A DNA stretch of 64,000 nt, taken from assembly GCA_023389155.1 (NCBI GenBank), contig JAEWEV010000022.1:1-64000 (forward strand), written 5' to 3'. The notes beneath the pieces are model-generated. The model made no database searches, had not been told where the DNA came from, and worked only from the letters and a program-made list of their open reading frames with translations. The DNA is from Pseudomonadota bacterium. GTDB taxonomy: Bacteria; Pseudomonadota; Gammaproteobacteria; Burkholderiales; Burkholderiaceae_B. The translations under genes were made by a program, and so were the position numbers. Below are positions 17,230 to 26,724 of this stretch, one piece after another. How positions within the stretch are numbered: the stretch's first letter is position 1; each line of letters opens with the position of its first letter.

Positions 17230-20200
17230 TCAACGATTGAGTGTTTCCCAGGCTTTTTGCAAACGCCTTACCGAGACCGGAACCGGCGTTCGCAGTTCCT
17301 GGGCAAACAGGGCAACACGAAGCTCCTGGAGCATCCAGAAAAAGTCATCCAGACGTTCATCAGCCTGACCTTTCAGGGCGCTGCGCATTCGCTGGTAATT
17401 AACCAGCAGTGGCGCCATGTCCTGCATCAGCCGGGCATCGCGTGCGGGGTCACTGCGATATTTGTCGATACGGGCCTGTGCCGCCTTCAGATATCGCGGA
17501 AAATGCACACGGCGCGCATGGGGATGATCCGTCAGAAATCGCGACGTCATGAATGCACCCGCGCCCGATACGATGTCGTCATGCAGGGTCTTGATCGATC
17601 GGACCGATACCAGTTTTTTCTGCAATGCTGCCCATTCGGTCAGCGTTGTCAGAGCCCGGCGGGCTTCCTCCTGGATAAGCAGGCCGATACGGCCTTTGGC
17701 ATCCATGCGTCGTGCCTCGAATGACTCCGCGTCTGCTGGAAGGGGTTCAGACAGGCACGCCTGACTGAGCGCTGCGTCCACAATCTGATCACGCAGGCTT
17801 TCCTGGTTCATGAGCGACACGGCCAGCATGCCCATGCGAGTCAGTTCGGGAATGGATTTGGTCAGTTGTTTCAATTGGTCTTTCATGGCAATTCGAAACA
17901 GCCGCAAGAGCCCTTCACGATGCTTGCGCGCGGCGGTATCGGGATCGTCAAACACATCAATCGTGCAGCTGTCACCCAGATCCACCAGCGCCGGGTAGCC
18001 GATGAAAGTGTCGTTCTTCTTGCGAATCTCCATGATCTCGGGCAACCGGCCGAAATTCCATTCGACGATATGGTCCTGACTGACCACCTGAGCGACCGAC
18101 TTGTCCCTGCTTACCATGGACTGAAAGGATGCCTGTGCGGCCGGCGCGTGTTCAGCCTTGAGCTGACTCAGGTTGCGGCCGGCCGACAGCATGCGGCCAT
18201 GCTCGTCGACCACCCGGAAATTCATGAACAGATGTGGCGGCAGTGTTTCGGGTTTGAAATCACTGGTAGCCACGCGTATCGACAGTTGATCACGAATGTC
18301 ATCAACTAGCGCCACCAGCAATGACCTGTCCGGATCCGAGGAACTGGCAAACCAGCGTTCAAAAAAACCCTGTGCGTAGTCGGGTAGCGGCACACAATGT
18401 CGGCGCAGTTTCTGCGGCAGTGATTTAAGCAGGTGCAGAACTTTTTCCTTGAGCATGCCGGGCACCAGCCATTCGCTTTGCATCGGATCCACCTGGTTGA
18501 GCAGAAAGACGGGGATAGTCGCGGTCACACCGTCTTTGGGTGAGCCCGGCTCAAAGTGATAGGACAGCGCCAGCGACATGTCTTCCCAGGCGGTCCGTTT
18601 TGGAAACACGTCAGAGGTAATGCCTGACGCTTCGTGGCGCATGAGATCGTCGCGATTGAGCAGCAGCTGTTTTGCAGTAGCATCGTCAAGTTTGCCGTAC
18701 CAGTTGACCAGTGTCTGCGTCTGGCAGATGTCTGACGGAAGCTGCCGGTCATAAAAGGCAAAAATGAGCTCATCATCAATAAGAATATCCGGCCGTCGGG
18801 CCTGGTGCTCCATTTTTTCAATTTCGCGAATCAGCCGCGTGTTGTGCTCGATGAACGGCAGCGAGACGGTGATCTGGCTGTCAACCAGCGCCTGACGGAT
18901 AAAAATCTCGCGCGCCTGCTCCGGAGCAATCCGACCATAGTTCACCTTGCGACCACTGTAGATCATCAGACCATAAAGGGTGGCGCGCTCATTGGCCAGA
19001 ACCTGACCCCGTGTCGCATTGAAGGTCGGATCAGACCAGTGCTTTTTCAACAGATGCGCACCCGCTGCCTCTATCCAGCGCGGGTCGACGTTCGCAATGC
19101 AGCGTGCAAACAGGCGGGTCGTTTCCACAAGCTCGGCCGCGACAATCCATTTACCGCTTTTTTTCACCAGTGCAGAACCCGGGTGAACCACAAAACGGAT
19201 GTCGCGAGCCCCCTGGTAATTGCCACCCTCTTCGCTTTTGAAGCCGATATTTCCCAGCAGACCGGTGAGCAATGCACGGTGCACCTGCTCAAACGTTGCC
19301 TCGGTCGTGTTGACACGCCAGCCCTGTTCACGCACCAGCTGCGCCAGTTGCGTGTGCACATCGTGCCACTCGCGCAGACGCAGCGGCGACAGAAACTCGC
19401 CGCGCAGCTGGGTCACCAGCTTGCGCTGCGATGCCTTATGCCGCACCGCTTCACCGTACCAGTTCCACAACTTAAGGTAGGACATGAATTCGGACTTGTC
19501 ATCACGGAACCGGACGTGTGCCTGTTCACTCGCTTCACGCGCGCTGAAAGGTCGCTCGCGCGGATCCTGAATGGACAGCGCCGCCGCGATGATCAGCATT
19601 TCTTGCAGACAATGCTGATCATTGGCGGCCAGAATCATGCGCGCAATACGCGGATCCAATGGCAATACAGAAAGGGTCTTGCCTGTTGCCGTCAATTCGT
19701 TATGCTCGTTCAGCGCACCCAATTCCTGCAACAGATGATAACCATCAGCGATGGCCTTGCCTGCAGGCCGATCAACAAAAGGGAACGATTCAATATCGCT
19801 CATGCGCAGCGCTTTCATGCGCAGAATGACAGCGGCCAGCGACGATCGCAAAATTTCGGGATCGGTAAACTTCGGTCGCTGGGCAAAGCCTTCCTCGTCA
19901 TACAGACGGATACAGACTCCGGGTCCGATCCGGCCGCAACGGCCTGCCCGCTGATTGGCTGAGGCCTGGCTGATGGGCTCGATCTGCAGCTGTTCCACCT
20001 TGTTGCGCCAGGAATAGCGTTTGACGCGGGCCAAACCACTGTCAATGACAAAACGGATGCCTGGTACCGTCAGCGATGTTTCTGCCACGTTGGTCGCCAA
20101 AATGACGCGGCGCTGATTGGTATCGGGCCGAAAAATACGTTCCTGTTCCTGCTGGGACATACGAGCAAACAGGGGCAGTATCTGGGTAGTTGGCGGGTGA

Positions 20201-21123
20201 TGCTTGCGCAGAGCCTCTGCCGCCTCGCGGATTTCCCGTTCTCCGGGCAGAAACACCAGCACATCCCCTGCCCCGTGCGAGGCGCATTCATCCACAGCAT
20301 TGACAATGCCGTCAATCAGATCCTTTTCGCCGTCGCGATCCATGCGCCTGGCGTCATGCGCTGATGAAGATACTGGTTTGGTTTCCTCATCGTCATCCAG
20401 AAAATGGACCGGGCGGTAGCGCACTTCGACCGGAAACAGACGGCCCGACACCTCGATGACGGGTGCGGGCTTGCCGGTAGCATCGGCGAAATGCCGGGCG
20501 AAACGGTCGGCATCAATCGTTGCCGAGGTAATAATCAATTTGAGGTCGCGGCGACGCGGCAGCAGCACGCGCAGAAAGCCAAGCAGGAAATCGATATTGA
20601 GACTGCGCTCATGCGCCTCGTCGATGATGATGGTATCGTACTGGCGCAGTAAGGGATCTTTCTGCGATTCTGACAGCAGAATGCCATCTGTCATTAGCTT
20701 GATAGCTGCGTCCGGACCCGTTCTGTCATTGAACCGGATCTGATAGCCCACCAGTTCACCCAATGGGGTATTGAGTTCTTCCGCAATGCGCCGGGCGACC
20801 GAGGTCGCGGCCAGCCGCCGGGGCTGGGTATGTCCGATCAGACGCGTACGTCCCCTGCCTGCGTCAAGGCAGATTTTGGGTAACTGCGTGGTTTTTCCGG
20901 AACCGGTCTCACCGCTGACGATAATAACCTGGTGTTCCTGCAGCGCCCGGGCAATTTCCTGCCGCCGTTCACTGACCGGCAGAGACTCGGAATAGGTAAT
21001 GGACGGGATCTCCCGGGGCGCACGCACAGGACGCGGTTTCGAAGCCCGACGCGTATTCTGTGGTTTCTTTGCCGTATCTGCGGCCCGATCTTCCTTTTTT
21101 TTCATAAAATTCATTCTGTTCAT
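17230..21123 (-). CDS. hrpA: ATP-dependent RNA helicase HrpA
   Basis: 1297 residues, the full length of HrpA. It is a DEAH-box helicase that rescues stalled ribosomes in Escherichia coli. Walker A is GETGSGKTTQLP near residue 72, the DEAH box is IIIDEAHERS near residue 166 and motif VI is QRAGRCGRIGPG. A winged-helix and OB-fold follow, then the long DUF3418 C-terminal region typical of HrpA. The N-terminus is basic and Lys-rich. Several ATG codons lie within the first ten residues (21123, 21114, 21105) and none has a strong ribosome site. It is divergent from argA, with 81 bases between the starts. Confidence 0.95.
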   Translation of the reverse strand: MNRMNFMKKKEDRAADTAKKPQNTRRASKPRPVRAPREIPSITYSESLPVSERRQEIARALQEHQVIIVSGETGSGKTTQLPKICLDAGRGRTRLIGHTQPRRLAATSVARRIAEELNTPLGELVGYQIRFNDRTGPDAAIKLMTDGILLSESQKDPLLRQYDTIIIDEAHERSLNIDFLLGFLRVLLPRRRDLKLIITSATIDADRFARHFADATGKPAPVIEVSGRLFPVEVRYRPVHFLDDDEETKPVSSSAHDARRMDRDGEKDLIDGIVNAVDECASHGAGDVLVFLPGEREIREAAEALRKHHPPTTQILPLFARMSQQEQERIFRPDTNQRRVILATNVAETSLTVPGIRFVIDSGLARVKRYSWRNKVEQLQIEPISQASANQRAGRCGRIGPGVCIRLYDEEGFAQRPKFTDPEILRSSLAAVILRMKALRMSDIESFPFVDRPAGKAIADGYHLLQELGALNEHNELTATGKTLSVLPLDPRIARMILAANDQHCLQEMLIIAAALSIQDPRERPFSAREASEQAHVRFRDDKSEFMSYLKLWNWYGEAVRHKASQRKLVTQLRGEFLSPLRLREWHDVHTQLAQLVREQGWRVNTTEATFEQVHRALLTGLLGNIGFKSEEGGNYQGARDIRFVVHPGSALVKKSGKWIVAAELVETTRLFARCIANVDPRWIEAAGAHLLKKHWSDPTFNATRGQVLANERATLYGLMIYSGRKVNYGRIAPEQAREIFIRQALVDSQITVSLPFIEHNTRLIREIEKMEHQARRPDILIDDELIFAFYDRQLPSDICQTQTLVNWYGKLDDATAKQLLLNRDDLMRHEASGITSDVFPKRTAWEDMSLALSYHFEPGSPKDGVTATIPVFLLNQVDPMQSEWLVPGMLKEKVLHLLKSLPQKLRRHCVPLPDYAQGFFERWFASSSDPDRSLLVALVDDIRDQLSIRVATSDFKPETLPPHLFMNFRVVDEHGRMLSAGRNLSQLKAEHAPAAQASFQSMVSRDKSVAQVVSQDHIVEWNFGRLPEIMEIRKKNDTFIGYPALVDLGDSCTIDVFDDPDTAARKHREGLLRLFRIAMKDQLKQLTKSIPELTRMGMLAVSLMNQESLRDQIVDAALSQACLSEPLPADAESFEARRMDAKGRIGLLIQEEARRALTTLTEWAALQKKLVSVRSIKTLHDDIVSGAGAFMTSRFLTDHPHARRVHFPRYLKAAQARIDKYRSDPARDARLMQDMAPLLVNYQRMRSALKGQADERLDDFFWMLQELRVALFAQELRTPVPVSVRRLQKAWETLNR

Positions 21124-21204
21124 TCAGCCAACATTATAATTTTGGCAGGCCGCTCACACCACATATGGCGGTATTTCCCACCAAATCAAGGAAACCAGAC
21201 AGCC

Positions 21205-22563
21205 GTGACCATTGTTCCCGACCCCGAAACCTATTCTGCACAGGATGCACCTGAATTTGTTCCCGCACAGTTTGTGCGATGGTTTCGCGATGTCGCGCCC
21301 TATGTGCACACTCTGCGCAATAAAACATTCGTCGTCGGATTTGGCGGTGATCTGATACAAGCCGGGGGGCTGAACGCGCTGATCCAGGATCTTTCCCTGC
21401 TTACCTCCCTGGGGGTGCACATTGTACTGGTTCATGGTTGCCTGCCCCAGGTAAACGAGCAGTTGCGCCTGAAAGGCTTTTCGTTCCAGTTCGGCCGGGA
21501 GCCCGAGCCCACCTCTGCCGAGGCACTGGAATGCGCCAAGGAAGCCGCTGGCGAAATCCGGCTGGATATTGAAGCCGCTTTCAGTCAGGGGCTGCCCAAC
21601 ACGCCCATGTCCAATGCGCAGATCCATATTATTTCGGGCAACTTCGTTACGGCTCAGCCAATTGGGGTCATTGACGGCGTGGATTTTCGCCACACCGGCA
21701 AGGTCCGCAAGTTTGATCTGGATGCCATGAAAAAAGTGCTGTCGCATGGCGGCGTGGTACTGCTTTCCCCGATTGGCTTTTCTCCCACGGGCGAAGCGTT
21801 CAATCTGGCCATGGAAGATATTGCCACCAGCACCGCTGTAGCGTTGCGCGCAGAAAAGCTGATTTTTCTGACCAATAACCGTATGTTGCGCGACAGTTTA
21901 GGTGAAATCATCACTGAAATTGCACGTGAAGATGCCGAAGCCCTGATCCGGGATGGATCACTGGATGTGGACACACGCAGCTACCTGCTTCATGCGGCCA
22001 AGGCGGTCAAACGTGGTGTTGCCCGCGCCCACCTGATTCCCTTCGACCTGGATGGAAGCATTCTTCTTGAGTACTTTACCCATGACGGCGTGGGTACCAT
22101 GGTCGTGGAAGATACACTGGATGACCTGCGGGCCGCAACCATTGATGATATTGGCGCCATCGTGCAGCTGATCGAACCCCTGGAGTCTGACGGTACTCTG
22201 GTGCCGCGGGGCCGCCATGTCATTGAACGTGACGTTGAGCGATTTACGGTACTGGAGCACGACGGCGTCATCTATGGTTGCGTCTCGCTTAACCCCTTCC
22301 CCGAAGATAAAATGGCGGAAATGGCCTGTCTGATTGTCAATCCGGAGTGGCAGGGTTCAGGCGAAGGAGAAATCCTCTTGCGCCATACCGAAGCCCGAGC
22401 CCGCGCCATGGGAATGAAAAAGCTGTTTGTGCTGACCACACGTACCTCGCACTGGTTCATCAAACGGGGCTTTGTTCAGGGCACCATCAGTGATTTGCCC
22501 CAGGAAAAGCAAATGAACTACAATCGAAGCCGTAATAGTCATATCTTTATCAAAAAACTTTAA
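21205..22563 (+). CDS. argA: N-acetylglutamate synthase (amino-acid N-acetyltransferase)
   Basis: 452 residues. It makes N-acetylglutamate from glutamate and acetyl-CoA, the first step of arginine synthesis. An amino-acid-kinase-like domain (about 1-290, with VVGFGGDLIQAGG and IVLVHGCLPQVN) is followed by a GNAT acetyltransferase domain (about 295-445, with CLIVNPEWQGSGEGEILL). This fusion is the classical ArgA architecture and the kinase-like part is where arginine inhibits. The start is a GTG at 21205 with AAGGAA 10 bases upstream; no in-frame ATG fits better. yggX follows after 12 bases. Confidence 0.95.
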   Translation: MTIVPDPETYSAQDAPEFVPAQFVRWFRDVAPYVHTLRNKTFVVGFGGDLIQAGGLNALIQDLSLLTSLGVHIVLVHGCLPQVNEQLRLKGFSFQFGREPEPTSAEALECAKEAAGEIRLDIEAAFSQGLPNTPMSNAQIHIISGNFVTAQPIGVIDGVDFRHTGKVRKFDLDAMKKVLSHGGVVLLSPIGFSPTGEAFNLAMEDIATSTAVALRAEKLIFLTNNRMLRDSLGEIITEIAREDAEALIRDGSLDVDTRSYLLHAAKAVKRGVARAHLIPFDLDGSILLEYFTHDGVGTMVVEDTLDDLRAATIDDIGAIVQLIEPLESDGTLVPRGRHVIERDVERFTVLEHDGVIYGCVSLNPFPEDKMAEMACLIVNPEWQGSGEGEILLRHTEARARAMGMKKLFVLTTRTSHWFIKRGFVQGTISDLPQEKQMNYNRSRNSHIFIKKL

Positions 22564-22575
22564 GCGAGGATTGCC

Positions 22576-22848
22576 ATGGCCCGAATGATTCAATGTGTCA
22601 AACTGAAGAAAGAAGCCGAAGGTCTTGACTATCCTCCTTATCCAGGCGAGCTGGGCACCAAAATCTGGCAATCCATCTCCAAGGAGGCCTGGCAGCAGTG
22701 GACCGACATCCAGACGCGAATCGTCAACGAAAACCGCCTGAACCTGGCCGATGCGCGTGCGCGCAAGTATTTGCAGCAACAAATGGAAAGCTTTCTCTTT
22801 GACGACGTCGATGTGGAAGCACAGGGCTACGTCCCCCCTTCTGCCTAA
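22576..22848 (+). CDS. yggX: probable Fe(2+)-trafficking protein YggX
   Basis: 90 residues, the full family length. It is a small cytosolic protein linked to iron-sulfur cluster protection and oxidative stress. The N-terminus MARMIQCVKLKKEAEGLD with the single conserved Cys7 and the PYPGELG block are diagnostic. It lies 12 bases after argA with a GCGAGGA ribosome site and is followed by a strong terminator, so argA and yggX form a two-gene unit. Confidence 0.95.
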   Translation: MARMIQCVKLKKEAEGLDYPPYPGELGTKIWQSISKEAWQQWTDIQTRIVNENRLNLADARARKYLQQQMESFLFDDVDVEAQGYVPPSA

Positions 22849-22880
22849 GGCTTTCTGTTCCACAGAAAATTGATTGACGG

Positions 22881-22903
22881 ACCGGGCCCTGGCCCGGTTT
22901 TTT
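22881..22903 (+). terminator. Rho-independent terminator after yggX
   Basis: CCGGGCC and GGCCCGG form a GC-rich stem with a 2-base centre, followed by six T residues, 32 bases past the yggX stop. Confidence 0.88.
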
Positions 22904-23136
22904 ATCGGCTGCCCATCATGCAGATGATTATCCGAGTAATCGCGCGTGGGAACATGACGACTTAAAAAGCCATTGCCAATAGAAAAACCGCATTGCCAGC
23001 GAATCATCAAACCGGAATTGTCCCGGCTATCGGATTCCGCTTTCAATGCGGACAATGTTCTGCGGCTGCCTATGCGTATTGGTGATAGCGGACTGGCATT
23101 GCGCGCTGCCGGCCCCACAAGGCCGGAAACGGCAAC

Positions 23137-23901
23137 TCAGTCAGTGCTTTCGGATATCGTAGCTGATCCTGCCGGTTTTTCCGAAGGAGCCGGGATGTCG
23201 TCATCACCGCGTGCCATCGATTCAACTTTCTTCACGCTGGTGTGACGCGCATCTTCACCCTGCACCAGGTAAATCACACGTTCAGCCATATTCTTGGCGT
23301 GATCGCCAATACGCTCCAGTGCACGGGCAATGAAAATCAGATCAATACACGCGCTCGTGGTGCGGGGATCCTCGATCATATAGCTGCTGAGTTCCCGCAG
23401 CATGCCTTTCCATTCCTTGTCGACTTTCTTGTCGCTGCGTACCACTTCTGCCGCCAGAATGGCATCCCTGCGGGCAAAGGCATCCAGGCTGCGATTGAGC
23501 ATTTTCTGGACGGCTTCACCAAAATGCGTCATGTCCACTATCGGTTCGTAACGATTAGGGCTTTCGTACAGACGGCGAGACATTTTGGCAATTTTCTCTG
23601 CTTCGTCACCCGAGCGTTCCATGTCAGTCAGCATTTTTGACACGGAAATCACCAGGCGCAGGTCGCCCGCCGTAGGTTGCTGCAGCGCCAGCACCTGGGC
23701 GATGGAATGATCGATATCCATTTCAAGCCGGTTAACTTCCTTTTCCCGTTCAAAGACGCGTTCTGCCACCGCCACATTGCCTTCGGACAGAATCAGCATG
23801 CTGTCTTCGATCATGGCCTCTACCAGGCCACCCATGCGTAGAAAACGGGAGCGGATATCTTCGAGTTCCGCATCAAAGCGGGTATTGGTATGTTGTGCCA
23901 T
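23137..23901 (-). CDS. phoU: phosphate transport regulator PhoU
   Basis: 254 residues with the two PhoU three-helix repeats; the metal-binding-type patterns are at MERSGDEAEKI and LERIGDHAKNM. PhoU links the Pst phosphate transporter to the PhoR kinase and keeps the Pho response off when phosphate is plentiful. The acidic, Ser-rich tail after residue 230 is poorly conserved. In many relatives phoU follows pstB; here no pst gene is in the window and phoU lies 63 bases after rpiA at the end of a long minus-strand gene series. Confidence 0.95.
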   Translation of the reverse strand: MAQHTNTRFDAELEDIRSRFLRMGGLVEAMIEDSMLILSEGNVAVAERVFEREKEVNRLEMDIDHSIAQVLALQQPTAGDLRLVISVSKMLTDMERSGDEAEKIAKMSRRLYESPNRYEPIVDMTHFGEAVQKMLNRSLDAFARRDAILAAEVVRSDKKVDKEWKGMLRELSSYMIEDPRTTSACIDLIFIARALERIGDHAKNMAERVIYLVQGEDARHTSVKKVESMARGDDDIPAPSEKPAGSATISESTD

Positions 23902-23964
23902 GAGGATGCCTGCAATAAGAGAGATGTCGAAAGTTTAAGACTGTTCAATGACAGGAATATGACA

Positions 23965-24648
23965 TCAGCGCTCGCGGATGTCTACCCCGTGCTGTGTGGC
24001 GACCATCACCACCGTGGCCGGCTGAAGCGCAAACAGGCCGCAGGTCACCACGCCGGCAATTGCGTTCATTGTCGTTTCCATTTCACGCGCATCGGCAAGT
24101 TGCAATCCCGCCACATCAACTATCGGGTTACCGTTGTCTGTGGTGAAGCCTTCACGTACGGACGCCGTGGCGCCAAGTGCAGCAATGCTGCGAATCACCA
24201 CGGGCACGGCCATGGGGATGACCTCAAGCGGAACTGCGAAGTCGCCCAGCAGATCCACGCATTTTGTTTCATCTACGATACAAACGAAGCGTTCGGAGGC
24301 AGAGGCAACGATCTTTTCGCGGGTATGTGCGCCCCCACCGCCCTTGACCATCTGCAGCAGCGGATTAATCTCATCGGCGCCGTCCACATACACGGGCAGT
24401 GATTTGCTGGTTTGTTCCAGATCCAGTACGCGGATACCGTGCTTTTGCAAACGCTTAGCACTGCGTTCGGAGCTGGCTACCGCACCGGCAAATTCGGTTT
24501 TGAATGCTGCCAGTTCGTCGATAAAAAAATCTGCCGTAGACCCAGTGCCCACACCTATCACCGCGTCAGCCCCAAAAAAGGGGCGAATGTAGGCGACCGC
24601 AGCCTGGGCCACTTCGCGCTTGAGTTGTTCCTGCGTTTTCAATTCCAT
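23965..24648 (-). CDS. rpiA: ribose-5-phosphate isomerase A
   Basis: 227 residues. It interconverts ribose 5-phosphate and ribulose 5-phosphate in the pentose phosphate pathway. Conserved blocks are GVGTGSTADFFID near residue 31, DGADEI with the substrate-contacting Asp and KGGGGAHTREKI. Length equals the usual RpiA. It starts 11 bases after the stop of the ArsC-like gene. Confidence 0.96.
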   Translation of the reverse strand: MELKTQEQLKREVAQAAVAYIRPFFGADAVIGVGTGSTADFFIDELAAFKTEFAGAVASSERSAKRLQKHGIRVLDLEQTSKSLPVYVDGADEINPLLQMVKGGGGAHTREKIVASASERFVCIVDETKCVDLLGDFAVPLEVIPMAVPVVIRSIAALGATASVREGFTTDNGNPIVDVAGLQLADAREMETTMNAIAGVVTCGLFALQPATVVMVATQHGVDIRER

Positions 24649-24659
24649 GACCTTACCTG

Positions 24660-25016
24660 TTACGGGAGATGAACGGCAAGCGTTTTCTCGTTAAAGCCAA
24701 AAGTCACTGCCCCATTGGGAAACATGGTGACTGGCCGTTTGATAAGCGATGGGAACTCGGCAGCCAGTGCCAGCCAATCTTCCTCACTGGCGGGCGCTTT
24801 GCGTGCCTCAGGCAGACCACGCCAGGTTTGCGAATTACGGTTTATCATGCCCTGCGCGCCGCCTGCAGCATTGGCCCAGGCGTTGAGCAGCGCAGCGTCT
24901 GCCGGTTCGTCACGATAGTCCGTAAATTCTACCTGTGCGCCCTGAGATTCCAGCCACTTGCGTGCCTTTACGCAAGTGCTGCATCGTTTCAGACCATATT
25001 GGCGTATCACACTCAT
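24660..25016 (-). CDS. ArsC/Spx-family thioredoxin-fold protein (YffB-like)
   Basis: 118 residues. CSTCVKARKWL places a redox CxxC near residues 12-15, and SLIKRPV carries the conserved Arg of the ArsC family. YffB relatives bind glutathione and lack clear arsenate reductase activity; true ArsC and Spx are the other options. No ars gene is nearby. The ATG overlaps the potI stop by four bases (ATGA), so its translation is coupled to the putrescine transporter genes, an unusual link. Confidence 0.85.
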   Translation of the reverse strand: MSVIRQYGLKRCSTCVKARKWLESQGAQVEFTDYRDEPADAALLNAWANAAGGAQGMINRNSQTWRGLPEARKAPASEEDWLALAAEFPSLIKRPVTMFPNGAVTFGFNEKTLAVHLP

Positions 25017-25813
25017 TGCTTTCTGCGTCCCTGAAAATAATTGGCCACGATCACAAATGTACCCACCAGGACAATCATGAGCGTTGCCAGCGCATTGACT
25101 TCGGGCTTGATGCCCAGCCGTACGCGCGAGAAAACCTCTATTGGTAGAGTAGTATAGCCCGGACCATTGAGGAAAGAGGCAATAACCACATCATCCAGGG
25201 ACAATGTAAATGCCAGCAGCCAGGCCGACACCAGCGCAGGCGCGATGAGTGGAAGCGTGATGGTAAAAAAGACTTTCAGGGGAGGCGCCCCCAGGTCGAG
25301 CGCTGCCTCTTCCAGTGAACGGTCCAGTTCCCTCACACGCGACTGAATCACAACGGAAACATAGGCAACACAAAGCGTGACATGTCCGAGCCAGATCGTG
25401 AATACGCCATTGCTTTCGGGAAAACCCGTCAGGTTGCGGATTTCAATAATCATGAGCAGCAGTGAAATGCCCAAAATCACGTCGGGAATCACCAGCGGGG
25501 CATTAAGCATGCCGATGTACAGTCCGAATCCGCGAAACGGGCCCTTGCGAGCCAGCACGTATCCTGCCCAGGTTCCGATAATGACGGCAGTTGTGGCAGT
25601 CAGAAAGGCGATACGCAGGGACAGCCAGGCCGCATTAAGTAGCGCCCGGTCCTGAAACAGACTGTCGTACCAGCGCAGCGAGAAGCCCGACCAGCTATTG
25701 GCCAGTGCAGACCCGTTGAAAGAAAACACAATCAGACTGAGGATGGGTATGTAAAGAAACAGCAGACCCAGCCCAAGGCAAAGCCATTTGATCCAGATAT
25801 TTTCCTGTTTCAT
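25013..25813 (-). CDS. potI: putrescine ABC transporter permease PotI
   Basis: 266 residues with six hydrophobic segments and the permease loop EEAALDLGAPPLKVFFTITL (EAA motif). It is one of two inner-membrane permeases of a PotFGHI-type uptake system. It overlaps potH and the downstream ArsC-like gene by ATGA. Confidence 0.93.
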   Translation of the reverse strand: MKQENIWIKWLCLGLGLLFLYIPILSLIVFSFNGSALANSWSGFSLRWYDSLFQDRALLNAAWLSLRIAFLTATTAVIIGTWAGYVLARKGPFRGFGLYIGMLNAPLVIPDVILGISLLLMIIEIRNLTGFPESNGVFTIWLGHVTLCVAYVSVVIQSRVRELDRSLEEAALDLGAPPLKVFFTITLPLIAPALVSAWLLAFTLSLDDVVIASFLNGPGYTTLPIEVFSRVRLGIKPEVNALATLMIVLVGTFVIVANYFQGRRKQ

Positions 25814-26724
25814 GCTTCCCTTCCTTGCAGCGCCCTGGCCTGACTATACTGAAAAATCACAAGTGGAATAAGCAGGAAAAGCGTCATGGCAACCGCCACG
25901 GCTGCGGCTACCGGCCAGTTGGTATCAGTGAAATACTGATCCCACATGAGGCGACCCATCATATAGGTATTGGTGCCTCCGAGCAGCTCGGGAATGACGT
26001 ACTCCCCTACCGTTGGAATGAATACCAGCATGGCACCGGCGATGACGCCGGGAACGGATAGCGGCAGCGTGATCGTCAGGAAGGCTTTCCATGGACGCGC
26101 ACCCAGATCATAGGCGGCATGCAGCAGACGCTGATCCATTTTGACCAGATTGGTATATAGCGGCAAAATGAAAAACGGCAGATAGGTGTAAACCAGACCG
26201 ATATAGACCGCCATATCAGTGCGATAAATTTCAATGGGCGCAGAGGTGATGCCAGTCCACAACAGAAACTGGTTCAGCAGGCCCTCATTGCGCAGAATGC
26301 CGATCCAGGCATATACCCGCAAAAGCAGCGATGTCCAGAACGGGAGAATCACCGCAAGCAGCAAAAGATTACGCAGACGTGGTGTTGACCGGGCGATGTA
26401 ATACGCCATCGGATAGCCAATCGCAATGCAGCACACCGTGGTGACCAATGCCATCTTCAGCGATTTTAGATAGGCATTGATAAAAAGCGGATCGGTCAGG
26501 AGCAGCAAATATCCCTCAAAATGCAGGGACAGGGTGAGCACCTCTTCCTTCATTTCTACCAACGGGCCGTAAGGCGGGATACCGAAGGTAGATTCGGAAA
26601 AACTGATTTTCAAAACAATGAAAAATGGTACCAGCAGACAGAGTACCAGCCAGGCATAGGGTGGCAGAATAGTCCACACCCGCTGATCGGGGCGGTAGCG
26701 CCGCAGGGAATGCAACGGCTTCAT
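25810..26724 (-). CDS. potH: putrescine ABC transporter permease PotH
   Basis: 304 residues, six membrane segments, and the EAA-type loop HAAYDLGARPWKAFLTITL. The first helix (YAWLVLCLLVPFFIVLKIS) follows a basic N-terminus. It pairs with PotI in the membrane. Start and stop both overlap neighbours by four bases. Confidence 0.93.
   Translation of the reverse strand: MKPLHSLRRYRPDQRVWTILPPYAWLVLCLLVPFFIVLKISFSESTFGIPPYGPLVEMKEEVLTLSLHFEGYLLLLTDPLFINAYLKSLKMALVTTVCCIAIGYPMAYYIARSTPRLRNLLLLAVILPFWTSLLLRVYAWIGILRNEGLLNQFLLWTGITSAPIEIYRTDMAVYIGLVYTYLPFFILPLYTNLVKMDQRLLHAAYDLGARPWKAFLTITLPLSVPGVIAGAMLVFIPTVGEYVIPELLGGTNTYMMGRLMWDQYFTDTNWPVAAAVAVAMTLFLLIPLVIFQYSQARALQGREA

Noticed and set aside
18805..19962. 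385-codon plus-strand frame opposite hrpA
   Set aside because: Antisense to a complete helicase gene; no start signal or family match.
24660..25016. arsenic resistance gene arsC
   Set aside because: Family motif is present, but no ars genes are near and the sequence fits the YffB/Spx branch better.
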